DNA from: a virus
Direction: 5' to 3' (one strand)
DNA: 33,442 bases
Virus record (IMG/VR): IMGVR_UViG_3300007734_000596
Location: 1 to 33,442 of that record
Under the pieces are notes generated by a model. It ran no database searches and was not told the DNA's origin. It saw only the letters and a list, made by a program, of their open reading frames with translations. The position numbers and the translations under genes are program-made. Each line of letters starts with the position of its first letter. The first letter of the stretch is position 1. This document shows positions 1 through 5,417 of the stretch, one piece after another.

Positions 1-116
1 GCCCAGACCCACGCGTCCACGTTCGAGGCCGGCCGTTCGGCGGTCCACTTCTCCGAGCGCATGTCCGCGATCAGGCGGCGAGGGACCGGGTCCCAGAGCT
101 CGTCAAGCTTCGCCAT
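1..116 (-). CDS. Unknown protein, 5' part only (runs off left edge)
   Basis: An open frame starts at ATG 116-114 and leaves the window at base 1. The first 38 residues begin MAKLDELWDPVPRRLIADMR, and no motif lets me name a family. Its start lies inside the last codons of the upstream ribbon-helix-helix gene (14-nt overlap, different frame), which matches the compact organisation of the region and supports the start. A weak purine-rich stretch (AAGGCGGGG) precedes it. The open frame could also be a chance extension, since only 116 bases are visible. Confidence 0.55.
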   Translation of the reverse strand, partial: MAKLDELWDPVPRRLIADMRSEKWTAERPASNVDAWVW

Positions 117-297
117 TGGCGGCCCCCGCCTTGCTGGGCGTGGGGATGCCGAGGGCTACCCGCGCGGCCTGAACGGCGTGGTAGCGCATGAACTGCGAGC
201 GGTCGCGCCCCTCGGCCACGGCGGCCCGGTCGAGCAAGTCACGCTCGGCGTCGGAGAGGCGGACGGTAGATCCGGTGTTTCGCTTGGCTGCTTCCAT
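103..297 (-). CDS. Ribbon-helix-helix DNA-binding protein (CopG/DUF1778-like), 64 aa
   Basis: A small basic protein with the pattern TVRLSDAERDLLDRAA followed by AEGRDRSQFMRYHAVQAAR. This is a short beta strand and two helices, as in MetJ/Arc or CopG/DUF1778 proteins. Family members dimerise and bind operator DNA, and many are antitoxins, but no toxin gene is adjacent. The start at ATG 297 is chosen because a near-perfect Shine-Dalgarno sequence (AAGGAGG) lies 6 bases upstream. The frame is open for 16 more codons, but those overlap the promoter. A consensus promoter with a GTTAC...GTAAC palindrome sits directly upstream, so autoregulation is an attractive inference. It overlaps the next gene by 14 nt. 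Confidence 0.75.
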   Translation of the reverse strand: MEAAKRNTGSTVRLSDAERDLLDRAAVAEGRDRSQFMRYHAVQAARVALGIPTPSKAGAANGEA

Positions 298-316
298 GGT
301 GAACCTCCTTCCAGTC

Positions 317-345
317 AAGTTACCGTGTAACGCATGGAATGTCAA
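317..345 (-). promoter_or_regulatory. Sigma70-type promoter with embedded palindromic operator
   Basis: On the minus strand TTGACA (345-340), a 17-bp spacer and TAACTT (322-317) form a near-consensus promoter for the ribbon-helix-helix gene. A perfect 13-bp inverted repeat, GTTAC-N3-GTAAC (319-331), covers the spacer and -10 box, where a repressor would block polymerase. The -35 region shares ATGTCAAGCGTG with the major-capsid promoter near 24.14 kb. Operator function is inferred. Confidence 0.7.
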
Positions 346-357
346 GCGTGTTACAGG

Positions 358-990
358 TCATGCCGCGCCCCTACGTTGACGCGATTGATTCATCAGCAAG
401 TGCCATCGTGAATGGCACTCCTTGCAGACCTGAACTGTTGGCCACCGGTCAGCCTCAGCCCCAAAAACCTCATACGGGGCGAGATGATGTCTTTGGGTCG
501 GCGCCTCCACACCGCACACATAGCAGGGCATCTGCTCAGGAAGTCGGCGGATGGGAATCGTTGCTCCGTTGCACGGGAAACGCGCCGGTCGAAAGTACCG
601 CTGGTGAGGGGTTCGGTAGTTACACCATCGGCAGTCCGCACGGATTCTGACCCCCTCCTCCTCCACCCGCTCAAACCAGCATGGCGCAAGGCAGAGCGGG
701 CAGATCGGCGGCCGCTCCACACTCAGCATGGATTCTTGATCGCAGTGTTCGACGGTGATTGCGCGCGCATCGGCTCGAACGACCGAAAACAGGCGATTTC
801 TCCAGTGCCGTGTCATCAACGGCAGCAGGACGGAAAGTTCACCAGTCTTCGGGGTGTCGTCATTTATGCCGATCCACTCGGCAATCATGGCGCAGTCTGA
901 TTCTGGTCGCCAGGGGATCAGAAGAAGCCGCTCGATCGGCGTTCGATCGTTTAGCAGGCGGAAGTCGAACGACTTTGTATCCTTTTGCAA
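358..990 (-). CDS. Zinc-ribbon / HNH-like protein, about 210 aa
   Basis: The C-terminal part has CYVCGVEAPTQRHH, then VQVCKECHSRWH. This is a CxxC...RHH...CxxCH arrangement like the metal-binding core of HNH-type nucleases. A preceding segment has CPLC and CRWC, which suggests a second zinc ribbon. The N-terminal half (SFDFRLLNDRTPIERLLLIPW) is not recognised. The start is ambiguous. I chose TTG at 990 because GGAGAGG lies 6 bases upstream; a GTG at 1077 extends the frame by 29 residues but has no convincing ribosome site. A strong promoter lies about 150 bp upstream. The second Asn/His pair of a canonical HNH is not obvious, so it may be a zinc-binding protein rather than a nuclease. Confidence 0.65.
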   Translation of the reverse strand: MQKDTKSFDFRLLNDRTPIERLLLIPWRPESDCAMIAEWIGINDDTPKTGELSVLLPLMTRHWRNRLFSVVRADARAITVEHCDQESMLSVERPPICPLCLAPCWFERVEEEGVRIRADCRWCNYRTPHQRYFRPARFPCNGATIPIRRLPEQMPCYVCGVEAPTQRHHLAPYEVFGAEADRWPTVQVCKECHSRWHLLMNQSRQRRGAA

Positions 991-1137
991 GGCGCACCTC
1001 TCCGTGCCCGTCCTGACGGGGCGCTTGTGCTGGGGGTCTACCGAGGTCCGCTCTCTCGTCCGGGATGCGCCCTCCACCGGGGATCAGCCGGGGAGGGTCG
1101 CAAGACCTGGGACGCACCCGCACAAGGGAGCAAGAGG

Positions 1138-1166
1138 AGTCTACCCCGCAACGGAGCGCGGGTCAA
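1138..1166 (-). promoter_or_regulatory. Sigma70-type promoter TTGACC-N17-TAGACT
   Basis: On the minus strand TTGACC (1166-1161) is followed by exactly 17 bp and TAGACT (1143-1138). It lies in the largest gene-free gap of the left region (about 991-1240) and points at the zinc-ribbon/HNH-like gene, leaving a leader of roughly 140 nt if the TTG start at 990 is right. A second TTGACG sits 14 bp upstream of the -35. Apart from this promoter I see nothing else in the gap. Confidence 0.65.
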
Positions 1167-1240
1167 GCGGTGGCGTCAAGGTGGCAGCATCGCCCTACCC
1201 TCCGCCCGGCCGAGGGCGCCGGACGGGGGAGGGGAGCGGG

Positions 1241-1525
1241 TCAGACTCCGCCATCAATGGATGAGTATGGAACCTTGTTGACGGCGTCGAACGCCTGTTC
1301 CAGCAGAGCCGATTGGTGAGCCACGCTTGAGAAAAACTGCGACACGGCGCGGACTTCAGCGGGGGTTCCCTTGCTTGCGACGGCAGAGAGGATCTGGTAC
1401 ATCGCCATCAGCTCGGCCTGCTTACGATTTGACTTTTCGGCTACCTCGCCCTCGGCAAAGTAAGCCTCCGCCAGATCGATCAGGTGTTGCTTGTGCTGGT
1501 CGGGGGTGGCCTTTGGCTGTTTCAC
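1241..1525 (-). CDS. Small helical protein of unknown function, 94 aa
   Basis: Starts at GTG 1525 with TGGAG six bases upstream. The frame is open much further upstream, but that part is Arg/Pro-rich antisense-like sequence over the neighbouring gene. The protein (KQPKATPDQHKQHLIDLAEA, then YFAEGEVAEKSNRKQAELMA) looks mostly alpha-helical and charged, with a short hydrophobic-faced helix around AVSQFFSSVAHQSALLEQAF. There is no cysteine motif, signal peptide or membrane span, and I recognise no family. It lies downstream of the 98-aa gene and is separated from it by a stable hairpin. Confidence 0.65.
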   Translation of the reverse strand: MKQPKATPDQHKQHLIDLAEAYFAEGEVAEKSNRKQAELMAMYQILSAVASKGTPAEVRAVSQFFSSVAHQSALLEQAFDAVNKVPYSSIDGGV

Positions 1526-1550
1526 GGTATCTCCAGTGCCCGGTGATTGA

Positions 1551-1579
1551 CTCCCCACCTTCGGGCAGCGGGTGGGGAG
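1551..1579 (-). terminator. GC-rich intercistronic hairpin
   Basis: A perfect 9-bp inverted repeat, CTCCCCACC (1551-1559) and GGTGGGGAG (1571-1579), with an 11-nt loop, lies between two minus-strand genes. There is no U-tract on either strand, so it is a weak intrinsic terminator or an mRNA processing/stability hairpin. Confidence 0.4.
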
Positions 1580-1587
1580 GGAGCGGG

Positions 1588-1884
1588 TCAGGGGGTGACG
1601 ACGGCGGCGGCCTCGGACTCGGCGCGGATGCGCGCGGCCTTGAGCGCTTCGTCCGCCACGGCCTTTCGGCAGTGAATGATGTTGACCTTGTGGACGCACA
1701 GGTCGGCCTCTGCGGGCTCGACGAAGATCCACACGTTGCCGTCGCCGTCCGTGGTCATCCCGAGCGCGCGGCCGAGGCGCTTGACCGGCTCGGGCTGCGG
1801 GCGGGAGTCTCGAGTGAGGGCAGGCAGCGGCGGGAGGGAGGGGAAGGTCAGGTAGGCGACGTAGTTAAACGGGGGCGAGTGCAT
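1588..1884 (-). CDS. Unknown small protein, 98 aa
   Basis: Start ATG 1884 is preceded by CAGGAGCCACC, a good ribosome site. The 37 extra upstream codons in this frame are discarded as antisense-like. The N-terminus (MHSPPFNYVAYLTFPSLPPL) is proline-rich. The middle GMTTDGDGNVWIFVEPAEAD reads like a small beta sheet, and the C-terminus is an Ala/Arg/Glu helix. No family recognised. The stop is 36 bp before the 1551-1579 hairpin complex, and the gene follows the 114-aa gene with an 11-bp gap. Confidence 0.65.
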   Translation of the reverse strand: MHSPPFNYVAYLTFPSLPPLPALTRDSRPQPEPVKRLGRALGMTTDGDGNVWIFVEPAEADLCVHKVNIIHCRKAVADEALKAARIRAESEAAAVVTP

Positions 1885-1895
1885 GGTGGCTCCTG

Positions 1896-2240
1896 TCAGG
1901 TGGGGAGGGGAAGCGCGGCGAGCAGAGCCGCGCGCTGGTCTTCGGTACGGTCGGGCATGTCGAGGGCGATCGTCTCGCAGAGGTGCGCGCGGCACCAGAA
2001 CGCCTCCCGGGCTGTCCCATGCCCACAGACGGCCCAGAGTTGCCCGTAGGAGCGCCGAGCCGCGGCGCTCCAGTCGGTGCGGCGGGTGTAGAGCACAGCG
2101 CCGCCAAAGGGCCAGCCGGGGGCGCCGGCGAGGTCGAGGAGGATCGGCGAAAAGCCGAGCCCTGCGTCGCGCGCCTGGATGCGGGTGCAGGGGCGGAGGG
2201 TCGCGGCGGAGGCGAGGCGGAGGAGGTCGGCGGGCGTCAC
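1896..2240 (-). CDS. Unknown protein, 114 aa, coupled to a 10-codon upstream ORF
   Basis: The frame is open from 2501, but residues before GTG 2240 look like antisense of the neighbouring gene, so I start there (VTPADLLRLASAATLRPC). No Shine-Dalgarno precedes this GTG. Instead the stop of a 10-codon ORF (2237-2269), which has its own CGGAG site, overlaps the start as GTGA and suggests coupled translation. The protein has four cysteines (RPC, AVCGH, WCRAHLC) and aromatic-rich segments (GWPFGGAVLYTRRTDW) but no family I can name. Confidence 0.55.
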   Translation of the reverse strand: MTPADLLRLASAATLRPCTRIQARDAGLGFSPILLDLAGAPGWPFGGAVLYTRRTDWSAAARRSYGQLWAVCGHGTAREAFWCRAHLCETIALDMPDRTEDQRAALLAALPLPT

Positions 2241-2269
2241 GGCAGACCCATGGCTGTAATGAGGGTCAT
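2237..2269 (-). CDS. Possible 10-codon leader ORF
   Basis: ATG 2269 to TGA 2239-2237 reads MTLITAMGLP. CGGAG lies 5 bases upstream of the ATG, and the stop overlaps the next start (GTGA). It may simply deliver ribosomes to the downstream gene, which has no ribosome site of its own. Ten codons is too short to judge coding potential. Confidence 0.35.
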   Translation of the reverse strand: MTLITAMGLP

Positions 2270-2313
2270 AGGGACTCCGAGCCGAGGCCAGCGGCGGCCC
2301 CGGCGGTAGGTGT

Positions 2314-2329
2314 GGGCCCCGGAGGGCCC
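2314..2329 (-). terminator. Intercistronic GC hairpin
   Basis: GGGCCC (2314-2319), a 4-nt loop and GGGCCC (2324-2329) lie between the 84-aa gene and the 10-codon ORF. There is no U-tract, so it may attenuate or protect mRNA rather than terminate. Confidence 0.35.
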
Positions 2330-2337
2330 GAGGATGG

Positions 2338-2592
2338 TTAGACCCAAAACGGGCGGTATCGGGGCGCCGCATCGGGCCGGGGGATGGTCCGCTCCTCAGC
2401 CCTGACGGCTTCGATGTGGGCGGCGATGGTGGCCAGAGCCGAAGAATCGGGAGCGGCGCTGTGGGCGCAAGCGAGCACGCGATCGCAAGCGGCGACAACA
2501 TTGGAGTTCCCGGCGGCGGCCATCCGGCGGCGGAGAACCCGGATCGTGGCGGTGTTCATGTCGATGGAGGCGAAAGCGTCGGCGCGGTCCAT
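2338..2592 (-). CDS. Unknown small protein, 84 aa (first gene of module copy 1)
   Basis: Start ATG 2592 follows CCGGAGCACACC. Predicted mostly helical (MDRADAFASIDMNTATIRVL, RRMAAAGNSNVVAACDRVLA, ALATIAAHIEAVRAEERTIP). No family recognised. It is the first gene after copy 1 of the repeated promoter-leader module (2633-2703). An overlapping frame starting at ATG 2635 begins MSGADNNP, like the leader peptide of copy 2, but here it runs into this gene in another frame and does not stop at the start codon. Confidence 0.65.
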   Translation of the reverse strand: MDRADAFASIDMNTATIRVLRRRMAAAGNSNVVAACDRVLACAHSAAPDSSALATIAAHIEAVRAEERTIPRPDAAPRYRPFWV

Positions 2593-2632
2593 GGTGTGCT
2601 CCGGTTCGGCGGGGGTTGTTGTCGGCCCCGCT

Positions 2633-2703
2633 CATGTACTACATATACATTCGCGCTCCCCAGCCGTCAAGCGTTCGCCCCTCATCCGGCGCAAGATTCT
2701 TGC
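2633..2703 (-). promoter_or_regulatory. Promoter module, copy 1 (TTGACG-N17-TATATG-N6-ATGAG)
   Basis: On the minus strand: an upstream element AGAATCTTGC (about 2700), GAGGGGCG (2683-2676), 5 bp, TTGACG (2670-2665), 17 bp, TATATG (2647-2642), 6 bp and ATGAGCGGGGCC from 2635. The same order and spacings recur at 7406-7471 and 8858-8926. The -10 box sits where transcription would begin at or next to the ATG, which implies a leaderless transcript. Confidence 0.75.
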
Positions 2704-2729
2704 GGGCGCCGCGGGAAGGCCCACAACGA

Positions 2730-2781
2730 CGCGATCGCCGTGGTCCGCCCGGTCAACCTCCGGGGGAGCACAGCGATCGCG
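2730..2781. repeat. Long imperfect inverted repeat (stem-loop)
   Basis: CGCGATCGCCGTG (2730-2742) and CACAGCGATCGCG (2769-2781) are 12/13 complementary, and an inner CCCGG...CCGGG pair extends the stem. It lies between the 28-aa membrane gene (ends 2828) and promoter module copy 1, so it could insulate the two transcription units. No T-run follows on either strand. The rest of 2704-2827 shows nothing else. Confidence 0.6.
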
Positions 2782-2827
2782 GAGCCTTCGAGCGTGGGCT
2801 GTGAGGCAGCTAACCGACCCCGGCGGC

Positions 2828-2914
2828 TCAGCGCCACCAGCTCGGGCGGACGAGGCTGGCGGTGAAAACGAGGAGGGCGGTGAGCAGGACGGCGGCGAGG
2901 ATGGGGGAGGTCAT
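2828..2914 (-). CDS. 28-aa single-pass membrane micro-protein
   Basis: ATG 2914 to TGA 2828 encodes a 28-residue peptide: MTSP, an uninterrupted hydrophobic stretch (ILAAVLLTALLVFTASLV, 18 residues) and a basic, Trp-containing tail (RPSWWR). This is one transmembrane helix, likely N-out/C-in by the positive-inside rule. The start overlaps the previous stop as ATGA and has AAGGTG upstream. No family assigned. It is one of several micro-membrane proteins wedged between regulatory genes here, and the last gene before a large stem-loop. Confidence 0.65.
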   Translation of the reverse strand: MTSPILAAVLLTALLVFTASLVRPSWWR

Positions 2915-3549
2915 GGGGTCACCTTTTTGCGGTTGCGGGTTCGTTTGGGTAGCGGCTTGCCTATCAGGTGCGCCCGATAGACCTTCAACCGAGCGCGAGC
3001 GGTGCCCGCCTTCAAACCGACGGCGGCGGCGGCCTCGTTGATGGACAGGCCCTCCGCCGAGGTCAGCACGAAAAGTCGCATGGTCACCGGCTCGTGCTCG
3101 CGGCGAGTCGCGGCAATCCGAGCGGCGCGCGGGTCGAGGCCCAACCGGCGCCAGTTCCGGCGGAGCGTGTCCACAAGGCAGCCAATCTCGGCGGCGAGCT
3201 CGCCCGCGGTCACCCCGCCGGCGACGAAGCGAGCCCACGCGGCTCGGGCCACGTCCACGCGGAGCCCGTAGGGGGTGCAGCCGGCGGCGGCGCGCTTGGC
3301 CCGGAACGCCTCGGCGGCGGCGTCGATCTCGGCCTGCTTCGCCTTCGCCGCTTCCTGTCGGCGGACGTTGCCGCCACGATCGGCGGCGGGGCAGCACGGA
3401 AGATCGAGGCGCTTCCAAGCCTTGTGCAGCCCGCTTGGAGAGATCCCCAGCGGGGCCGCCAGCGTGTCGAGGGTCAGCAGCGGATCGGCCAGATAGGCGC
3501 GGTGGGCCTTTCGCGCGGCGGCGTGACTGAGTTTCTGTCCGGTCCTCAT
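2911..3549 (-). CDS. DNA-binding protein with three helix-turn-helix segments, 212 aa
   Basis: Three separate segments have the HTH pattern: residues about 24-49 (LDTLAAPLGISPSGLHKAWK), 112-137 (VTAGELAAEIGCLVDTLRRN) and 167-193 (LSINEAAAAVGLKAGTARAR). They are joined by basic helical linkers (an EAAKAKQAEIDAAAEAFRAK stretch) and followed by a very basic tail (PKRTRNRKK). Such a protein most likely binds DNA at an extended site as a regulator or replication/packaging accessory. The start at ATG 3549 overlaps the previous stop (ATGA). The 76 upstream codons in frame are antisense-like. It is coupled upstream to a ribbon-helix-helix gene and downstream to a micro-membrane protein. Confidence 0.7.
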   Translation of the reverse strand: MRTGQKLSHAAARKAHRAYLADPLLTLDTLAAPLGISPSGLHKAWKRLDLPCCPAADRGGNVRRQEAAKAKQAEIDAAAEAFRAKRAAAGCTPYGLRVDVARAAWARFVAGGVTAGELAAEIGCLVDTLRRNWRRLGLDPRAARIAATRREHEPVTMRLFVLTSAEGLSINEAAAAVGLKAGTARARLKVYRAHLIGKPLPKRTRNRKKVTP

Positions 3550-3719
3550 TGGGGCCGCTTGGCCGTGCCGATGGCTGCCCACTCGGCGACGATGCGAGAG
3601 AGGGGGACGCCGCGCCGCTGCGCCTCGGTGTGGGCCTCGGCGGAGAGGTCGGGCGGGAGGTAGACCGTGAGCTTGACGAGGTCGCGGGATGGGCGCCCGC
3701 GGGGCTTGGGGGCGGTCAT
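3546..3719 (-). CDS. Ribbon-helix-helix protein (Arc/CopG-like), 57 aa
   Basis: KLTVYLPPDLSAEAHTEAQR followed by GVPLSRIVAEW is a typical ribbon-helix-helix: a beta strand for the DNA groove and two helices for dimerisation. A basic arm (PKPRGRPSRD) precedes it. The start is ATG 3719, with GGGAGGTG upstream and an ATGA overlap with the previous gene, so the 6 extra codons are rejected. Likely a transcriptional repressor. It is a candidate, untested ligand for one of the palindromic operators in this window. Confidence 0.75.
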   Translation of the reverse strand: MTAPKPRGRPSRDLVKLTVYLPPDLSAEAHTEAQRRGVPLSRIVAEWAAIGTAKRPQ

Positions 3720-4084
3720 TGCACACCTCCCGGCCATCGGCCAAGGTCAATCGCGCACAGGCAGCACGCCTCGGCAAGCGTGGCGGACTCGTGCAACGTC
3801 AGCACAGCCTTTCCCGGCTGCTTCGAGACGAAAAGCCGGACTCGCCCCTCAGACGTTCGGCCCATGGTCCAGCCATCGCCGAGAAGGCGGAGGAAAACGC
3901 CGTCGGTGGCGCCTGAATAATCCATGAGGTCAGGCACCCACGGCCCGCGCGGATGGCTGGAACGAACCCACAGGATGCCGCGCTGTGACCTGCGCGGTTC
4001 CATCTTGTGTGATTCCGGCGCCGTGAAGCCCCAGCCCGGGAGGTCCATGGCGCGGCGGGCGGTTTCGATCTGCTCGGGGCTCAC
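3716..4084 (-). CDS. Unknown protein, 122 aa
   Basis: Start GTG 4084 follows GGGAGG at 5-bp spacing and overlaps the micro-protein stop as GTGA. Sequence begins VSPEQIETARRAMDLPGWGF. The centre (GVFLRLLGDGWTMGRTSEGR, VRLFVSKQPGKAVLTLHES) suggests a small beta-rich fold, followed by a Cys-containing helix (TLAEACCLCAIDL). No family recognised. It lies in a tightly coupled cluster with the ribbon-helix-helix gene. Confidence 0.65.
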   Translation of the reverse strand: MSPEQIETARRAMDLPGWGFTAPESHKMEPRRSQRGILWVRSSHPRGPWVPDLMDYSGATDGVFLRLLGDGWTMGRTSEGRVRLFVSKQPGKAVLTLHESATLAEACCLCAIDLGRWPGGVQ

Positions 4085-4152
4085 GACTGCCTCCCGGCGA
4101 AGAGCAGGACGACGAGCAGCGCAGCGATGGCGAGCAGGTGGAAGGGGCTCAC
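4081..4152 (-). CDS. 23-aa membrane micro-protein
   Basis: GTG 4152 to TGA 4081 encodes 23 residues: MSPFH, then LLAIAALLVVLLFAG and a polar RQS tail, i.e. one transmembrane helix. Both ends overlap neighbours by 4 nt (GTGA at the start and at the stop). This geometry matches the real genes around it and supports translation despite the length. Function unknown. It resembles the 28-aa product at 2828-2914 only in its architecture. Confidence 0.55.
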   Translation of the reverse strand: MSPFHLLAIAALLVVLLFAGRQS

Positions 4153-4571
4153 AGCCGACCCGCCGCCAGCGCGTCCACCTCGTGGCCGAGCAGAAAGATC
4201 GCGGGCCGCCCCTCGTGTTCATGCACCGCGGCCCACTTCTCGCACCACAAGGCCACGGGGCCCGCAAAGTGGGCGGGGCGGTCGCGGTAGCTCGTGGGCA
4301 GCGTCCGCGAGCCGACGACGGCCCCGCTCGAGCGGCGGAGGGTCACCGTCTTGTTGACGATCTTGAGCATGGCGGCCCGCTCGTCGCGGAAGCCGACCAC
4401 GAAGGCGGCCTCCGCGGCCACGGCGCCCAGCGCTGCGGCGCACTCGAGGGCGCTCGCCTCGCCGGTCTGGAACCACTGGGCGGCGGCGGCGTCGCAGTTG
4501 AGCGAGCCGCCCTGGGCGAAGCGAGCGCCCGCGGCGAGGGCTTGCTGGCGAGGGTCGGAGGGAGGGGACAT
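4149..4571 (-). CDS. Unknown protein, 140 aa
   Basis: Start ATG 4571 follows CCGGAGCCTCCG. The Pro/Arg-rich upstream extension is rejected. The N-terminus (SPPSDPRQQALAAGARFAQG) leads into an Ala-rich helix containing ALECAAALGAVAAEAAFVVG, then a basic segment (MLKIVNKTVTLRRSSGAVVG) and a polar C-terminus (FAGPVALWCEKWAAVHEHEG). No family recognised. It lies directly after the RecT-like gene, so a recombination accessory role is possible but unsupported. Confidence 0.65.
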   Translation of the reverse strand: MSPPSDPRQQALAAGARFAQGGSLNCDAAAAQWFQTGEASALECAAALGAVAAEAAFVVGFRDERAAMLKIVNKTVTLRRSSGAVVGSRTLPTSYRDRPAHFAGPVALWCEKWAAVHEHEGRPAIFLLGHEVDALAAGRL

Positions 4572-4629
4572 CGGAGGCTCCGGGGGGAGGGAAGCGGGCA
4601 CCGCGGCTGCGGGCACTTGGTGGGGTGGG

Positions 4630-5415
4630 TCAGATCTGCGGCGCGGGGTTCGCCTCTTCGGGCGGGATGTCGGCGGGGTCGAAGGCGGCGGGCTGGCGGT
4701 TGGTGGCCTGGACCTCGACGCGCGGCTGCTCGGCGATGGCACGGGGCTCAGCGCGAGGCGCGCGGCGGACGGTGGCCGAGCTGACCACCTCGCCCGTACC
4801 CATGTCCACGACGGCGAGGTCTTCGGCCTCCACATCGGTCATGCCGCCCATCAGCACGTCCGGGCAGGTCCGGCGGATCAGCATCGTGGCGGCGCGGTAG
4901 CAGAGCATCTGCTCGCCGAGGGCGCGGCCGGAGTATTTTTCATTCGCCGTCCAGCCCTCAATGATCGCGTCTTCCATCGAGACGGTGACTTTCACGGTCT
5001 TTCCGCTCTGGGCATCCACCGCCCACGCGGTCACGGTGATGTTGGGCACCGTCGAGTCGCGTCGGTTCTTGTTTGGCAGTCGGGTGCCGTCGCCTTCCAC
5101 GTCGAACTGGATTCGACCCTTGAACGCGCCGGAAGCGTTCGCCCGGCCGATCATGAACTGCGCCGACCACGAGGCGCGACCCTTCACAAGGTACAGCGAT
5201 TGCATGACGAGCAACGGAGAGATCCGAAGCAGGTCGGCGTACTCGAAGGCGACGATACAGTCTGCCACCTTGCCGAAGAAGTGAGCGGGGATGATTTCCG
5301 CCTCTGCAAAAGCCTTCGCCTTGCGGTACATGAGGTTGAACGCAATGTCCGCGTCGGACATGGGCCGCCCCATGGGGGCGGGTTGAGGGGCGGGCTGAAT
5401 GGGGGTGTCGGACAT
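4630..5415 (-). CDS. RecT-like single-strand annealing protein, 261 aa
   Basis: Residues 20-100 match the RecT/Bet-type phage recombinase pattern: a helical N-terminus (ADIAFNLMYRKAKAFAEAEI), then FFGKVADCIVAFEYADLLRI, SPLLVMQSLYLVKGRASWSA and FMIGRANASGAF. A beta-rich core with TAWAVDAQSGKTVKVTVSME follows. The C-terminus is acidic and disordered (PAAFDPADIPPEEANPAPQI), as in many annealing proteins. RecT proteins anneal complementary ssDNA produced by a partner exonuclease, and the YqaJ-type exonuclease is directly upstream in the same operon. ATG 5415 has GAGG at 7-bp spacing. ATG 5421 overlaps the upstream stop (ATGA) but has its ribosome site too close, so the start could be either. Confidence 0.75.
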   Translation of the reverse strand: MSDTPIQPAPQPAPMGRPMSDADIAFNLMYRKAKAFAEAEIIPAHFFGKVADCIVAFEYADLLRISPLLVMQSLYLVKGRASWSAQFMIGRANASGAFKGRIQFDVEGDGTRLPNKNRRDSTVPNITVTAWAVDAQSGKTVKVTVSMEDAIIEGWTANEKYSGRALGEQMLCYRAATMLIRRTCPDVLMGGMTDVEAEDLAVVDMGTGEVVSSATVRRAPRAEPRAIAEQPRVEVQATNRQPAAFDPADIPPEEANPAPQI

Positions 5416-5417
5416 AG

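Noticed and set aside
103-297. Toxin-antitoxin module at the left end
   Set aside because: A DUF1778-like ribbon-helix-helix protein is present, but the neighbouring partial ORF shows no GNAT or other toxin features in the visible 38 residues.
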